From NCBI GenBank assembly GCA_045546775.1, contig JAZQDM010000043.1, positions 1 to 25,966 of the forward strand: 25,966 nt of DNA, given 5' to 3'. The notes beneath the pieces were generated by a model, which did not search any database, had not been told where the DNA came from, and saw nothing but the letters and a program-made list of their open reading frames with translations. The translations under genes were made by a program, and so were the position numbers. Positions 14,801 through 22,398 of this stretch are shown here, piece after piece (the first letter of the stretch is position 1; every line of letters begins with the position of its first letter). The stretch comes from RGIG3002 sp045546775. GTDB lineage: Bacteria; Bacillota; Clostridia; Lachnospirales; Lachnospiraceae.

Positions 14801-16480
14801 TCAAGTAAGTTCCGCATCCCACAAGCCATTATCGATAAAATTTTCTGCCATCTGATTTGCCTTTTTTATAATGTCTTCCCGATATCCCATAATACCGAGC
14901 AATTTGATGGCATTCCGCGTTTTTGCTTTTCCTTCTTTCAACTCATAATTGAATAAAATATCTCCGTCTTTCACTTCTTCTTCAAAATGATAGTTATCGT
15001 ACTCTTTTGCAAGAAGTGACGTCAGTTCAATGTCATGAGTTGCCGCAAAGCAAACTACTTGTTTGTCTGCAAAACTTTTCAAAATCTGCGTGGAAGCTGC
15101 GATGCGTTCCACCGTATTTGTACCACGGAGCACTTCGTCCACAAAGCACAAAACTTTATTCTCTTCTTCTCCTGCATCAATAATACGCTTTAACGACTTA
15201 ATCTCAACGATATAATAGCTTTCCCCGTTATCCAAATTATCCCGCAAAGCAATGGAAGAATAGATACGATAAAAGTCCGTTTCAAATTTATCAGCCAAAG
15301 CCGTATATATGGTTTGCGACAAGATGGCATTGATGGCTACTGTCTTTAAAAAAGTGGATTTTCCGGAGGCATTGGAGCCTGTCAGTAAAACACCTTTCTT
15401 TGCAAAAATACTGTTTTTCACCGGCTCTTCCAAAAGCGGATGATATCCCGCTTCCATTTTGAGATTTCCCACAAACTCCGGCACACACCAGGCAGGGAAC
15501 GATGCACGATAGGCGCCGATTGCAATAGCCGTTTCAATCGAACCGGCCACTGTAACAATACCGTCAATCTCTGCTTTTTTTCCGCGGATTTCTTTCATCA
15601 TTTTGTTAAACTGAATGACGTCCACATGAAATATCATACGGATATAATCCGCAATGAGCGAAAGCGGGTCTCCGCCGCCGTTCATACGATTTCCGGACAA
15701 TATCCAGGAAGAACCCCGACGGAATTTGCGAAATTTAGCAGTCAATTCTTTCAACTGTTCCTGCTCTTCTTGCAAAATCGGAACATTTACTTTTTTTATT
15801 TCATCCGCCATAAAGAGCATACGCATAATGTACTGAAAGCTCACAATATACGGTTCAATTTTGTCTTTATACTGAAAATATGACATGATGTTTCCGCACA
15901 CAATGGCAATCGTCATCGCGATACCGAAACTATGGAAGAAGCTGACTCCTATCATAGCCAAAAGCAACACATCCGGAATGATATGTTTCCAGTTGGAAAT
16001 ATCTTTTACGTTATCCAAAAAATCCAGATAACTGTACAAAGAATATTTTCCAGTTTTACCTACTTTTGCAAAAAGCACCTGCATTTTCACACGCATATCT
16101 GCATTGTCCATAAAAAAACGAACCCGTTGTTCCTGCTTATCCAATGCTTCTTTTGAAAATTTCGGTGTTCTTAATGTATGATACAAATATTCCTCCCCTG
16201 CCGAGGAATACGTATGATTCATCTGCATGAATATAGCATCCATGTCCAAATCGTTCCATGTAATATTATCTATAAAAAAACCGTCCGCATGCGCTTCAAA
16301 ATATTTCGCTATCGACGCATACTGTTCGGAATTATATTCTTTCTTTGGTATCTGTCCATAGTTTTTGTACAGATTTTTTATAAATCGTTGTTCTTTCTTT
16401 TTTTCGTCATACGCCCCTTTGACAAAAAAAGCAACTACTAACACTGCGATAAATATCGCCAACACTCCGTATTCGTTCAT
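14801..16480 (-). CDS. Membrane-anchored MutS-family ATPase (MutS domain V only)
   Basis: A 559-residue protein with an N-terminal transmembrane helix (4-21) and a further hydrophobic pair at about 168-201. A helical core comes next, then the MutS ABC-type ATPase: Walker A TGSNASGKST (367-376), the signature-like DNLDNGESYYIVEIK (414-428), Walker B VLCFVDEVLRGTN (443-455) and the switch histidine His482 (ATHD). The mismatch-recognition domain with its Phe-x-Glu wedge is absent, and so is the MutS2 Smr nuclease domain. It is therefore not a standard mismatch repair protein, despite how such genes are often labelled. GAGTGGAG precedes the ATG. Its substrate is unknown; membrane location is inferred from hydrophobicity. 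Confidence 0.85.
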   Translation of the reverse strand: MNEYGVLAIFIAVLVVAFFVKGAYDEKKKEQRFIKNLYKNYGQIPKKEYNSEQYASIAKYFEAHADGFFIDNITWNDLDMDAIFMQMNHTYSSAGEEYLYHTLRTPKFSKEALDKQEQRVRFFMDNADMRVKMQVLFAKVGKTGKYSLYSYLDFLDNVKDISNWKHIIPDVLLLAMIGVSFFHSFGIAMTIAIVCGNIMSYFQYKDKIEPYIVSFQYIMRMLFMADEIKKVNVPILQEEQEQLKELTAKFRKFRRGSSWILSGNRMNGGGDPLSLIADYIRMIFHVDVIQFNKMMKEIRGKKAEIDGIVTVAGSIETAIAIGAYRASFPAWCVPEFVGNLKMEAGYHPLLEEPVKNSIFAKKGVLLTGSNASGKSTFLKTVAINAILSQTIYTALADKFETDFYRIYSSIALRDNLDNGESYYIVEIKSLKRIIDAGEEENKVLCFVDEVLRGTNTVERIAASTQILKSFADKQVVCFAATHDIELTSLLAKEYDNYHFEEEVKDGDILFNYELKEGKAKTRNAIKLLGIMGYREDIIKKANQMAENFIDNGLWDAELT

Positions 16481-16529
16481 AAATTACTCCACTCTTTTTG
16501 CACGCATTTGCGCACCCTATTTTTATAAT

Positions 16530-16556
16530 GGCGAGAAACCGCACCGGTTCCCCGCC
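16530..16556 (+). terminator. GC-rich hairpin between permease and MutS-like genes
   Basis: GGCGAGAAACC (16530-16540) pairs with GGTTCCCCGCC (16546-16556) with wobble pairs. A T-run (TTTTTT, 16560-16565) follows only on the plus strand, although both flanking genes are on the minus strand. On the minus strand the hairpin is followed by ATTATAAAAATAG, which is a poor U-tract. It may still end the salvage operon. Confidence 0.5.
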
Positions 16557-16576
16557 TCATTTTTTAGAAAAGTATA

Positions 16577-17944
16577 TTACAGTAATACATATTTCAAAAT
16601 AAATAAAATAGTAAGAATATACATTACGATACTAATCTTTTTCTCTTTTGCTTTTCCTGTAATCAAGTTAATCAATGTCCAAGAAATAACACCGATTGTA
16701 ATACCTTCGGAAATGCTGTATGCAAGCGGCATTGTAAGAATACAAAGGAATGCCGGAATCGCATCAGACATATCATCGAAGTTAATTTTTGCCACTGCAC
16801 CAACCATGTAGAATCCTACGATAATAAGTGCCGGAGCAATTGCAAATGACGGAATCGTCAAGAATACCGGTGAAAATACTAATGCCAGTAAGAAAAGCAC
16901 GCCTGTCACAACAGCAGTAAGACCTGTTCTACCGCCTTCTGTTACACCGGAAGCACTTTCTACATATGTTGTTGTTGTAGAAGTACCAAAAATAGCACCT
17001 ACGCTTGTCGCAACGGCGTCAGACAAAAGCGCCGGTTTGATGCGCGGAAGTTTGCCGTCTTTGTCAAGCATATCTGCTTTGGAAGCTACACCAATCAATG
17101 TTCCCAACGTATCAAACATATCAACAAACAAGAACGCAAACATAATTACGACAAAGTCCATAATTTTGATTGCAGAGAAGTCTGCTTTGAATACCTGTCC
17201 GAATGTTGTTCCGAAGGAACTGAAGTCAAAGCTTACGATTGCAGACGGAATCACAGAATACATACCAGCATCCGGATTCGGCACGTAAATGCCAACAAAC
17301 TCACACAAAATACCAAGCAACCAAGTAATCAAAATACCAAAAAGGATTCCGCCTCTTACTTTTTTGATTAACAAAATAGCTGTAACAAGTACACCAATTA
17401 AAGCCAAAATAGCCCCTACACCTACAGAACTAAAATTATCTTTAAACGTCTGATACGTAAGCAATGTGGAATCACTGTTAACAATCAGTTTAGCATCCTG
17501 CAAACCGATAAATGCAATAAACAAACCGATACCGGCACTTACTGCAGATTTTAATGTCATCGGAATGGCATTGAAAATAGCTTCTCTTACATTTGTCAAA
17601 GATAATACAATAAAAAGAATACCTTCTACAAATACTGCGAACAAAGCAATCTGCCATGAATAGCCCATCTGCAAAACTACCGTATACGCAAAGTATGCAT
17701 TAAGTCCCATACCAGGCGCAAGCGCAAACGGATAGTTAGCAAGAAGTGCCATAAGCAACGTTCCTACAAACGACGCAAGTGCTGTTGCAATCAACACCGC
17801 ATTCGCATCCATTCCGGCTGCGGAAAGAATGCTCGGGTTAACCGCAAGGATGTAAGCCATTGTCATAAACGTTGTAATACCTGCCATGACTTCGGTCTTT
17901 ACATTGGTTTTGTTTTCTTTCAGTTTGAATAACTTTTCCAACAT
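16577..17944 (-). CDS. NCS2-family purine (guanine/hypoxanthine) permease, AzgA type
   Basis: A 455-residue transporter with 12-14 hydrophobic segments. It belongs to the AzgA/PbuG branch of NCS2: VMAGITTFMTMAYILAVNP near the N-terminus, PGMGLNAYFAY, and STTTTYVESASGVTEGGRTG. It would import guanine, hypoxanthine or adenine with protons. The frame could start seven codons earlier at 17965, but that ATG is part of the Shine-Dalgarno itself (ATGAAGGAGG), so the ATG at 17944 is preferred. It is the last gene of the salvage operon, 43 bases after the amidohydrolase. No purine riboswitch precedes it. The exact base specificity is not readable. Confidence 0.92.
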   Translation of the reverse strand: MLEKLFKLKENKTNVKTEVMAGITTFMTMAYILAVNPSILSAAGMDANAVLIATALASFVGTLLMALLANYPFALAPGMGLNAYFAYTVVLQMGYSWQIALFAVFVEGILFIVLSLTNVREAIFNAIPMTLKSAVSAGIGLFIAFIGLQDAKLIVNSDSTLLTYQTFKDNFSSVGVGAILALIGVLVTAILLIKKVRGGILFGILITWLLGILCEFVGIYVPNPDAGMYSVIPSAIVSFDFSSFGTTFGQVFKADFSAIKIMDFVVIMFAFLFVDMFDTLGTLIGVASKADMLDKDGKLPRIKPALLSDAVATSVGAIFGTSTTTTYVESASGVTEGGRTGLTAVVTGVLFLLALVFSPVFLTIPSFAIAPALIIVGFYMVGAVAKINFDDMSDAIPAFLCILTMPLAYSISEGITIGVISWTLINLITGKAKEKKISIVMYILTILFILKYVLL

Positions 17945-17987
17945 TTTTCTTTTTTCCTCCTTCATAAATGTTGATTTTTATGATTGA

Positions 17988-19289
17988 TTACTGCAGCTCA
18001 TTTTTTATTCTTGCAGTAATTTCATTCACTTTTGCATAAATGCTTTCCGGTGTTTCTCCCACATAAAAACAACCGTCCCGATACAATATTTTACCGTTAA
18101 TCATTGTCATTTTTACATTTTGTTTGCTGCCGCTGTAAACAATATTTTTTGCAATGTTATTGAGCGGCTGCATATTCGGCTGTTTTAAGTCAAGCATAAT
18201 CATGTCCGCTTTTTTCTCTTTGGCAAGCACGTCGCAGTCTTTTAATCCCATCGCAAGCGCTCCGTTTACCGTTGCCATTTTCAGCACTTCCATGGCATCC
18301 ACCGCAGACGCATCGTTCTCCCGCACTTTTGCAAGTCCGGTTACAAGGAACATTTCACGGAACATATCAAGACAGTTGTTGCTTGCTGGTCCGTCCGTTC
18401 CGATTGCTACCGGAATCCCACGTTTTAAGTACTCCTGTATCGGTGCAATGCCGCTTGCAAGCTTCATATTGGAAGCCGGATTTGTCACCGCATACAACCC
18501 TTTTTCTTTGAAAATCGCAAAATCCTTTTCGCTCATGTACACGCAATGATAGCCACCACCACCATGTTCAAACATACCGATGGAATCCAAAAATTCCGGC
18601 GGAGTCATCCCGTAGCGTTCTACACACCCTGCCACTTCTGATTCCGTTTCACACAGATGCGTAAACACCGGCGCCTTGTATTTTTGCGAAAGGGATGCAA
18701 TGCTTTCCAAAAGCTCTTTGGAACAAGTGTATTCCGCATGAAAACCTAACTGATAACTCACCAAAGAATCTTCTTTGTTCATATTCTCATAACATTTTTC
18801 CACCAATTGTGCTGACTGGCTGAAATTGTTGACTGCACCAACCTGCACACAACGCATGCCCAAATCTTCGCACGCTGCACCTACCGTTTCCGGGGTCAGA
18901 TACATTTCGAAAATAGCCGTAATCCCGCTAGTCAAATATTCCAAAACAGCAAGCTTTGTCGTCTCATAAATATCTTCCGGTGTAAGTTTTGCCTCAGCCG
19001 GAAAAATTTGATTGTTCAGCCATTCCTGTAACGGCAAATCGTCCGCATAAGAACGTAAAAATGTCATCCCGGAATGGGTATGCGCATCTTTAAATCCGGG
19101 CATAAGTAAGTTGCCTTCGCAATCAATTTGTTCATCCCATGCACAATTGTTTTTACCCATTTCCAATTGTGCTTCTTCGTCTGTCCCAACGTAACTGATG
19201 CGGGAATCTTGAACCCAAACCTCGCCATTAAAAATATCTCGTTTCTCTTCCATCGTCAGCACTTTTGCATTGAAAAAACGTATTTTCAT
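17988..19289 (-). CDS. Amidohydrolase, MtaD/SsnA-like (probable purine base or nucleoside deaminase)
   Basis: A 433-residue metal-dependent hydrolase of the amidohydrolase superfamily. Metal and active-site motifs are DAHTHSGM, the FHAEYT histidine, THLCETESE, the AGGGYHCVY-type histidine region (GGGGYHCVYMSE) and the aspartate in IGTDGPASNN. Closest families are 5'-methylthioadenosine/S-adenosylhomocysteine deaminase and SsnA/guanine deaminase. The neighbours (phosphorylase, cytidine deaminase, purine permease) point to a purine substrate, but this is inference. The frame also offers a GTG four codons upstream; GGTGGAG places the start at the ATG, 19289. The gene follows cdd by 20 bases. Confidence 0.85.
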   Translation of the reverse strand: MKIRFFNAKVLTMEEKRDIFNGEVWVQDSRISYVGTDEEAQLEMGKNNCAWDEQIDCEGNLLMPGFKDAHTHSGMTFLRSYADDLPLQEWLNNQIFPAEAKLTPEDIYETTKLAVLEYLTSGITAIFEMYLTPETVGAACEDLGMRCVQVGAVNNFSQSAQLVEKCYENMNKEDSLVSYQLGFHAEYTCSKELLESIASLSQKYKAPVFTHLCETESEVAGCVERYGMTPPEFLDSIGMFEHGGGGYHCVYMSEKDFAIFKEKGLYAVTNPASNMKLASGIAPIQEYLKRGIPVAIGTDGPASNNCLDMFREMFLVTGLAKVRENDASAVDAMEVLKMATVNGALAMGLKDCDVLAKEKKADMIMLDLKQPNMQPLNNIAKNIVYSGSKQNVKMTMINGKILYRDGCFYVGETPESIYAKVNEITARIKNELQ

Positions 19290-19309
19290 ATTTTTCTCCA
19301 CCCAATACT

Positions 19310-19720
19310 TTATTTCACGTTTTCCGGACCGAAACTTTCCGGTAACAATTCACTCAAATAATACACTTGATAATCGTTTGCTGCTTTCGCCACAATCACT
19401 TGAAAGGTTGTGGGATCGCAAAATTCACGCATGACCTGTCTGCAAATACCACACGGAAAGGCATATTGCGTCACGTCGCCTTCCGGACTTCCCACAATGG
19501 CAATCGTTCGGAATAGTCTTTCACCTTCGCTGACTGCCTTAAAAAATGCGGTTCGTTCTGCACAATTCGTTGCACCGTAAGATGCATTTTCCACGTTGCA
19601 ACCGGTATATACTTTTCCACCCGTTGTAAGAAGCGCCGCTCCAACCTGATAACCGGAATACGGTGCATAGGCATTACCTCTTGCTAAGAGTGCTGCATTT
19701 ACAAGTTCCTCATTGCTCAT
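19310..19720 (-). CDS. cdd: Cytidine deaminase
   Basis: A 136-residue zinc enzyme converting cytidine and deoxycytidine to uridine and deoxyuridine. The zinc site is Cys53-Ala-Glu55 (TNCAERTAFFKAVSEG) plus Cys90 and Cys93 (PCGICRQVMREF). The nucleoside-binding NVEN sequence is at 42-45. The first ligand is cysteine, as in the homotetrameric B. subtilis type. The AAGGAG ribosome site overlaps the stop codon of the upstream phosphorylase gene, so translation is coupled. It is the second gene of the salvage operon. Confidence 0.96.
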   Translation of the reverse strand: MSNEELVNAALLARGNAYAPYSGYQVGAALLTTGGKVYTGCNVENASYGATNCAERTAFFKAVSEGERLFRTIAIVGSPEGDVTQYAFPCGICRQVMREFCDPTTFQVIVAKAANDYQVYYLSELLPESFGPENVK

Positions 19721-19731
19721 CGTCTGTCTCC

Positions 19732-20556
19732 TTATGCAAAATTCGTTACCGCCGCTGTCACAAGACGTTTAAAGAGTGGTGCTGCCTTGTCCGCTGCCTC
19801 CTGCACTTCTTTGTGTGTAAGCGGCTCTTTGCTCATACCTGCCGCCAAATTACAAACGCAGGAAATACCACACACTTTCATACCACAATGGTTCGCCACA
19901 ATTGCTTCCACCACCGTACTCATGCCGACTGCATCTGCTCCCAACGTGCGAAGCATACGGATTTCTGCCGGCGATTCAAATGACGGTCCGGTCAACTGCA
20001 CATAAACACCTTCTTTCAAAGGCACATTCTGCTCTTTTGCGCTTTTTCTTATAATATCCGCAAGTTCTTTGTTATAAACTTCACTCATATCCGGGAATCT
20101 TGTACCAAGTTCATCGATATTTTGTCCGATAAGCGGATTCGGCGCAAAGCAAGAAATATGATCGGTAATCAACATAAAATCACCTGCGCTGAATGCTTCA
20201 TTGATTCCGCCGGATGCATTAGTCAAAAACAAAATCTCTGCTCCCATAAGCTTCATCAGCCTTGTGGGCAGCACTACGTCTTCGATGGCATATCCTTCAT
20301 AGTAATGTACCCGGCCTTTCATGCATACAACCGGTACTTGATTTACATATCCAAAAATAAATTTGCCCGCATGTCCCGGAACAGTAGACACCGGAAATCC
20401 TTCAATATCACTGTAAGAAAGTTCACTTACGACTTCGATGCTGTCCGCATAATCGCCAAGGCCGGACCCAAGCACGATTGCTACTTTCGGCACAAAATCC
20501 GTTTTCTTTCTGACACTTTCCAAACATTTTTGCAATTTATCATAAACCTGTCCCAT
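19732..20556 (-). CDS. punA: Purine nucleoside phosphorylase (trimeric type)
   Basis: A 274-residue phosphorylase that splits inosine, guanosine and deoxy forms into base and (deoxy)ribose-1-phosphate. Phosphate-site motifs are GSGLG (30-34), the PGHAGK histidine (60-65) and GRVHYYEGY (81-89). The purine-site residues correspond to Glu194 (GPSFES) and Asn236 (VCNLAAGM). Both are kept, which indicates 6-oxopurine preference as in the human-type trimer. AAGGAAAGAG precedes the ATG. It is the first gene of the salvage operon, directly after a terminator. Confidence 0.95.
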   Translation of the reverse strand: MGQVYDKLQKCLESVRKKTDFVPKVAIVLGSGLGDYADSIEVVSELSYSDIEGFPVSTVPGHAGKFIFGYVNQVPVVCMKGRVHYYEGYAIEDVVLPTRLMKLMGAEILFLTNASGGINEAFSAGDFMLITDHISCFAPNPLIGQNIDELGTRFPDMSEVYNKELADIIRKSAKEQNVPLKEGVYVQLTGPSFESPAEIRMLRTLGADAVGMSTVVEAIVANHCGMKVCGISCVCNLAAGMSKEPLTHKEVQEAADKAAPLFKRLVTAAVTNFA

Positions 20557-20596
20557 ATTTTTACTCTTTCCTTTCTTTGTGCAAACTCACTTACAA

Positions 20597-20605
20597 ATTG
20601 TAACA
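20597..20605 (-). promoter_or_regulatory. Extended -10 element of the salvage operon promoter
   Basis: Read on the minus strand, TGTTACAAT, an extended -10. The sequence 17 bases further upstream (TATGCA) is a poor -35. It is 41 bases before the punA start and just after the SGNH gene terminator. Confidence 0.4.
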
Positions 20606-20626
20606 TAAATTTACACATCTGCATAG

Positions 20627-20655
20627 AAAAAAACGATGCAAAACATCGTTTTTTT
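20627..20655. terminator. Terminator of the SGNH hydrolase gene
   Basis: AAAAAAACGATG (20627-20638) and CATCGTTTTTTT (20644-20655) form a perfect 12-bp stem with a five-base loop. Runs on both sides make it functional in either direction. It lies just after the SGNH stop. Confidence 0.85.
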
Positions 20656-20657
20656 CT

Positions 20658-21284
20658 TCAAGATATCGCATTCAATTTTTCCGCAATTACACAGGCAAGT
20701 TTTGCATGGTTTTCTTCGTCCATATGCACGCCGTCGATAAGGGATGCCTCTGCAAACTTTGCCGCATCCATAAAATTCACACCATACTTCGCACATACCG
20801 CTTCTATTGCAGGTGCCATCTGCTTGGACTGCACCACGCTTTCCATATCGAACTCACCAAATGCGCCGCCATTTTTCACCACATCTTCTCTTATATGAAC
20901 CGGCGAAACCACAAGCAGCTTAGGCACGGTAAACCGCTCCCAAATCATAGGCTCAAACGTCACTTCTATAAATTGTGCAATGCCTTTTGCAATATAGTCC
21001 ACACTACACGGAAAAAAGCTTTTCAAATCGTTCGTGCCAAGCATAATCACAACAACATCCACCGGTCTGTGTGAAAGCAATAACATTTTCAGCGAAGCAA
21101 TGCCGAGACGCTCTTTGATATACGGGTCTTCCGACAATAAGGTTCTGCCATTTAACCCTTCTTCGATAATATCATGCTCCGGCATAAGCGATGCCAGCAC
21201 CTTCGTCCACCTGCCGGTAAAGCGTTGCCCGTTTTCCGGATTATAGCCCCACGTATTGCTGTCCCCGATACATAAAATGCGCAT
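20658..21284 (-). CDS. SGNH/GDSL-family hydrolase (lipase/esterase-like)
   Basis: A 208-residue serine hydrolase, likely an esterase or acetylhydrolase. Block I is GDSNTWGY with nucleophile Ser9, block II is EGLNGRT (Gly43-Asn45 region), block III is GTND (Asn85) and block V is DGVH with Asp184 and His187. All four catalytic blocks are intact. No signal peptide is seen, so it should be cytosolic. GGGGAGG lies before the ATG. It follows the Gfo/Idh/MocA gene by 45 bases without a terminator, suggesting a two-gene operon perhaps acting on a sugar derivative. The substrate is not readable. Confidence 0.92.
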   Translation of the reverse strand: MRILCIGDSNTWGYNPENGQRFTGRWTKVLASLMPEHDIIEEGLNGRTLLSEDPYIKERLGIASLKMLLLSHRPVDVVVIMLGTNDLKSFFPCSVDYIAKGIAQFIEVTFEPMIWERFTVPKLLVVSPVHIREDVVKNGGAFGEFDMESVVQSKQMAPAIEAVCAKYGVNFMDAAKFAEASLIDGVHMDEENHAKLACVIAEKLNAIS

Positions 21285-21329
21285 TGTTCTGCCTCCCCTT
21301 ATCTTTAAAGTCTTTCTATTGTTTTTTCT

Positions 21330-22301
21330 TTACTGTTCTTGCGGATACACAAAGCCCCACTGCTTACGAACCGTATCTGCCATCTCCATCACAAACACGC
21401 TGTCACGAAGCGGACTTGAATCACTTTCCATCTCATGATTTTTAATTTTGTCCATGCATTCCAAAAATTGATATTCATAACCGCTGATTTGCTCCGGTGC
21501 CTGAATTTCTTTTATCAATGTATCATTCACATCAAACACGGAAATTTTGAGCGGATTATTGATATTGTCTACCACAATATAACCTTTGTCGCCATGGAAT
21601 ACGCCCTGCCTGTCGGAACGGGTGTAAATGCTGTGCGTCAACACCGCCATCCGTCCGTCTTTATAAAAGAGCGTAATACTTTCCATCGCATCCACCCCGG
21701 TTTCCGTAAACAGTACCGATGACTCAATGCGATCTATTTCTGCACCAAAATGCATGTATGCAAAATTAAGGCCGTATACACCCAAATCGAGTAACGCGCC
21801 GCCTGCCAGTTCCGGTTCCATAATGCGCTTTTTGTGTGCCACAACATACGATAAATTGGCGGTAAGCGTCGTAATGTTACCGATAATTCCGCTGTCAATT
21901 ATCTCCTGAATCAATTGTCTTGACGGCATATATCTTGTCCACATGGCCTCCGCCACAAACACTCCTTTTTCACGGGACAACTTTTCAATTTCTTTCGCCT
22001 GCGTTGCATTGATTGTAAATGCCTTCTCACACAAAACCGGCTTTCCATGCGCGATGCAAAGCTTCATATCTTCGAAATGTCTGGAATGCGGTGTCACAAT
22101 ATAAACAAGTTCAACGGCTTCGTCCTGCACCAATTCCTCGTAGCTTCCGTATGCAATCGGAATGTCATGCTCCTCAGCCGCTGCTGTGGCACGCTCCATA
22201 GACCGTGACGCAATTGCATAACATTCTATTTCTTTTATTCGTTTTAAAGTCGGCATTACTTTTTTTAAAATGCGACCAGTTCCCAAAAATCCAATTTTCA
22301 T
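21330..22301 (-). CDS. Gfo/Idh/MocA-family NAD(P)-dependent oxidoreductase
   Basis: A 323-residue oxidoreductase. The N-terminal Rossmann fold has GFLGTGR (4-10), and the catalytic-region motif is CEKAF (91-95), the CEKP type with Ala in place of Pro; Lys93 is kept. The phrase EAMWTRYMP is typical of the dihydrodiol dehydrogenase/D-xylose dehydrogenase-like branch. The C-terminal domain has the usual mixed fold (GGALLDLGVYGLNFA). It probably oxidises or reduces a sugar or cyclitol. GGAG precedes the ATG. Upstream is the spoIVA terminator, and downstream the SGNH hydrolase. Confidence 0.92.
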   Translation of the reverse strand: MKIGFLGTGRILKKVMPTLKRIKEIECYAIASRSMERATAAAEEHDIPIAYGSYEELVQDEAVELVYIVTPHSRHFEDMKLCIAHGKPVLCEKAFTINATQAKEIEKLSREKGVFVAEAMWTRYMPSRQLIQEIIDSGIIGNITTLTANLSYVVAHKKRIMEPELAGGALLDLGVYGLNFAYMHFGAEIDRIESSVLFTETGVDAMESITLFYKDGRMAVLTHSIYTRSDRQGVFHGDKGYIVVDNINNPLKISVFDVNDTLIKEIQAPEQISGYEYQFLECMDKIKNHEMESDSSPLRDSVFVMEMADTVRKQWGFVYPQEQ

Positions 22302-22358
22302 CGCTTGTCTCCTTTTTTATAATAGCTCTCGTAAAATGACACCTATATCGTAACATAG

Positions 22359-22390
22359 AAAAGGACAAAACGCATCTGTTTTGTCCTTTT
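22359..22390. terminator. Terminator of spoIVA
   Basis: AAAAGGACAAAA (22359-22370) and TTTTGTCCTTTT (22379-22390) form a perfect 12-bp stem with an eight-base loop, nine bases after the spoIVA stop. The T-rich arm itself acts as the U-tract. Confidence 0.8.
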
Positions 22391-22398
22391 CATCTGTG

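Noticed and set aside
14801..16480. Standard MutS mismatch repair protein
   Set aside because: No mismatch-recognition domain or Phe-x-Glu motif, and hydrophobic membrane segments are present.
16577..20657. A purine or PRPP riboswitch controlling the salvage operon
   Set aside because: The leader before punA is too short and lacks the expected paired core, and only 43 bases precede the permease.
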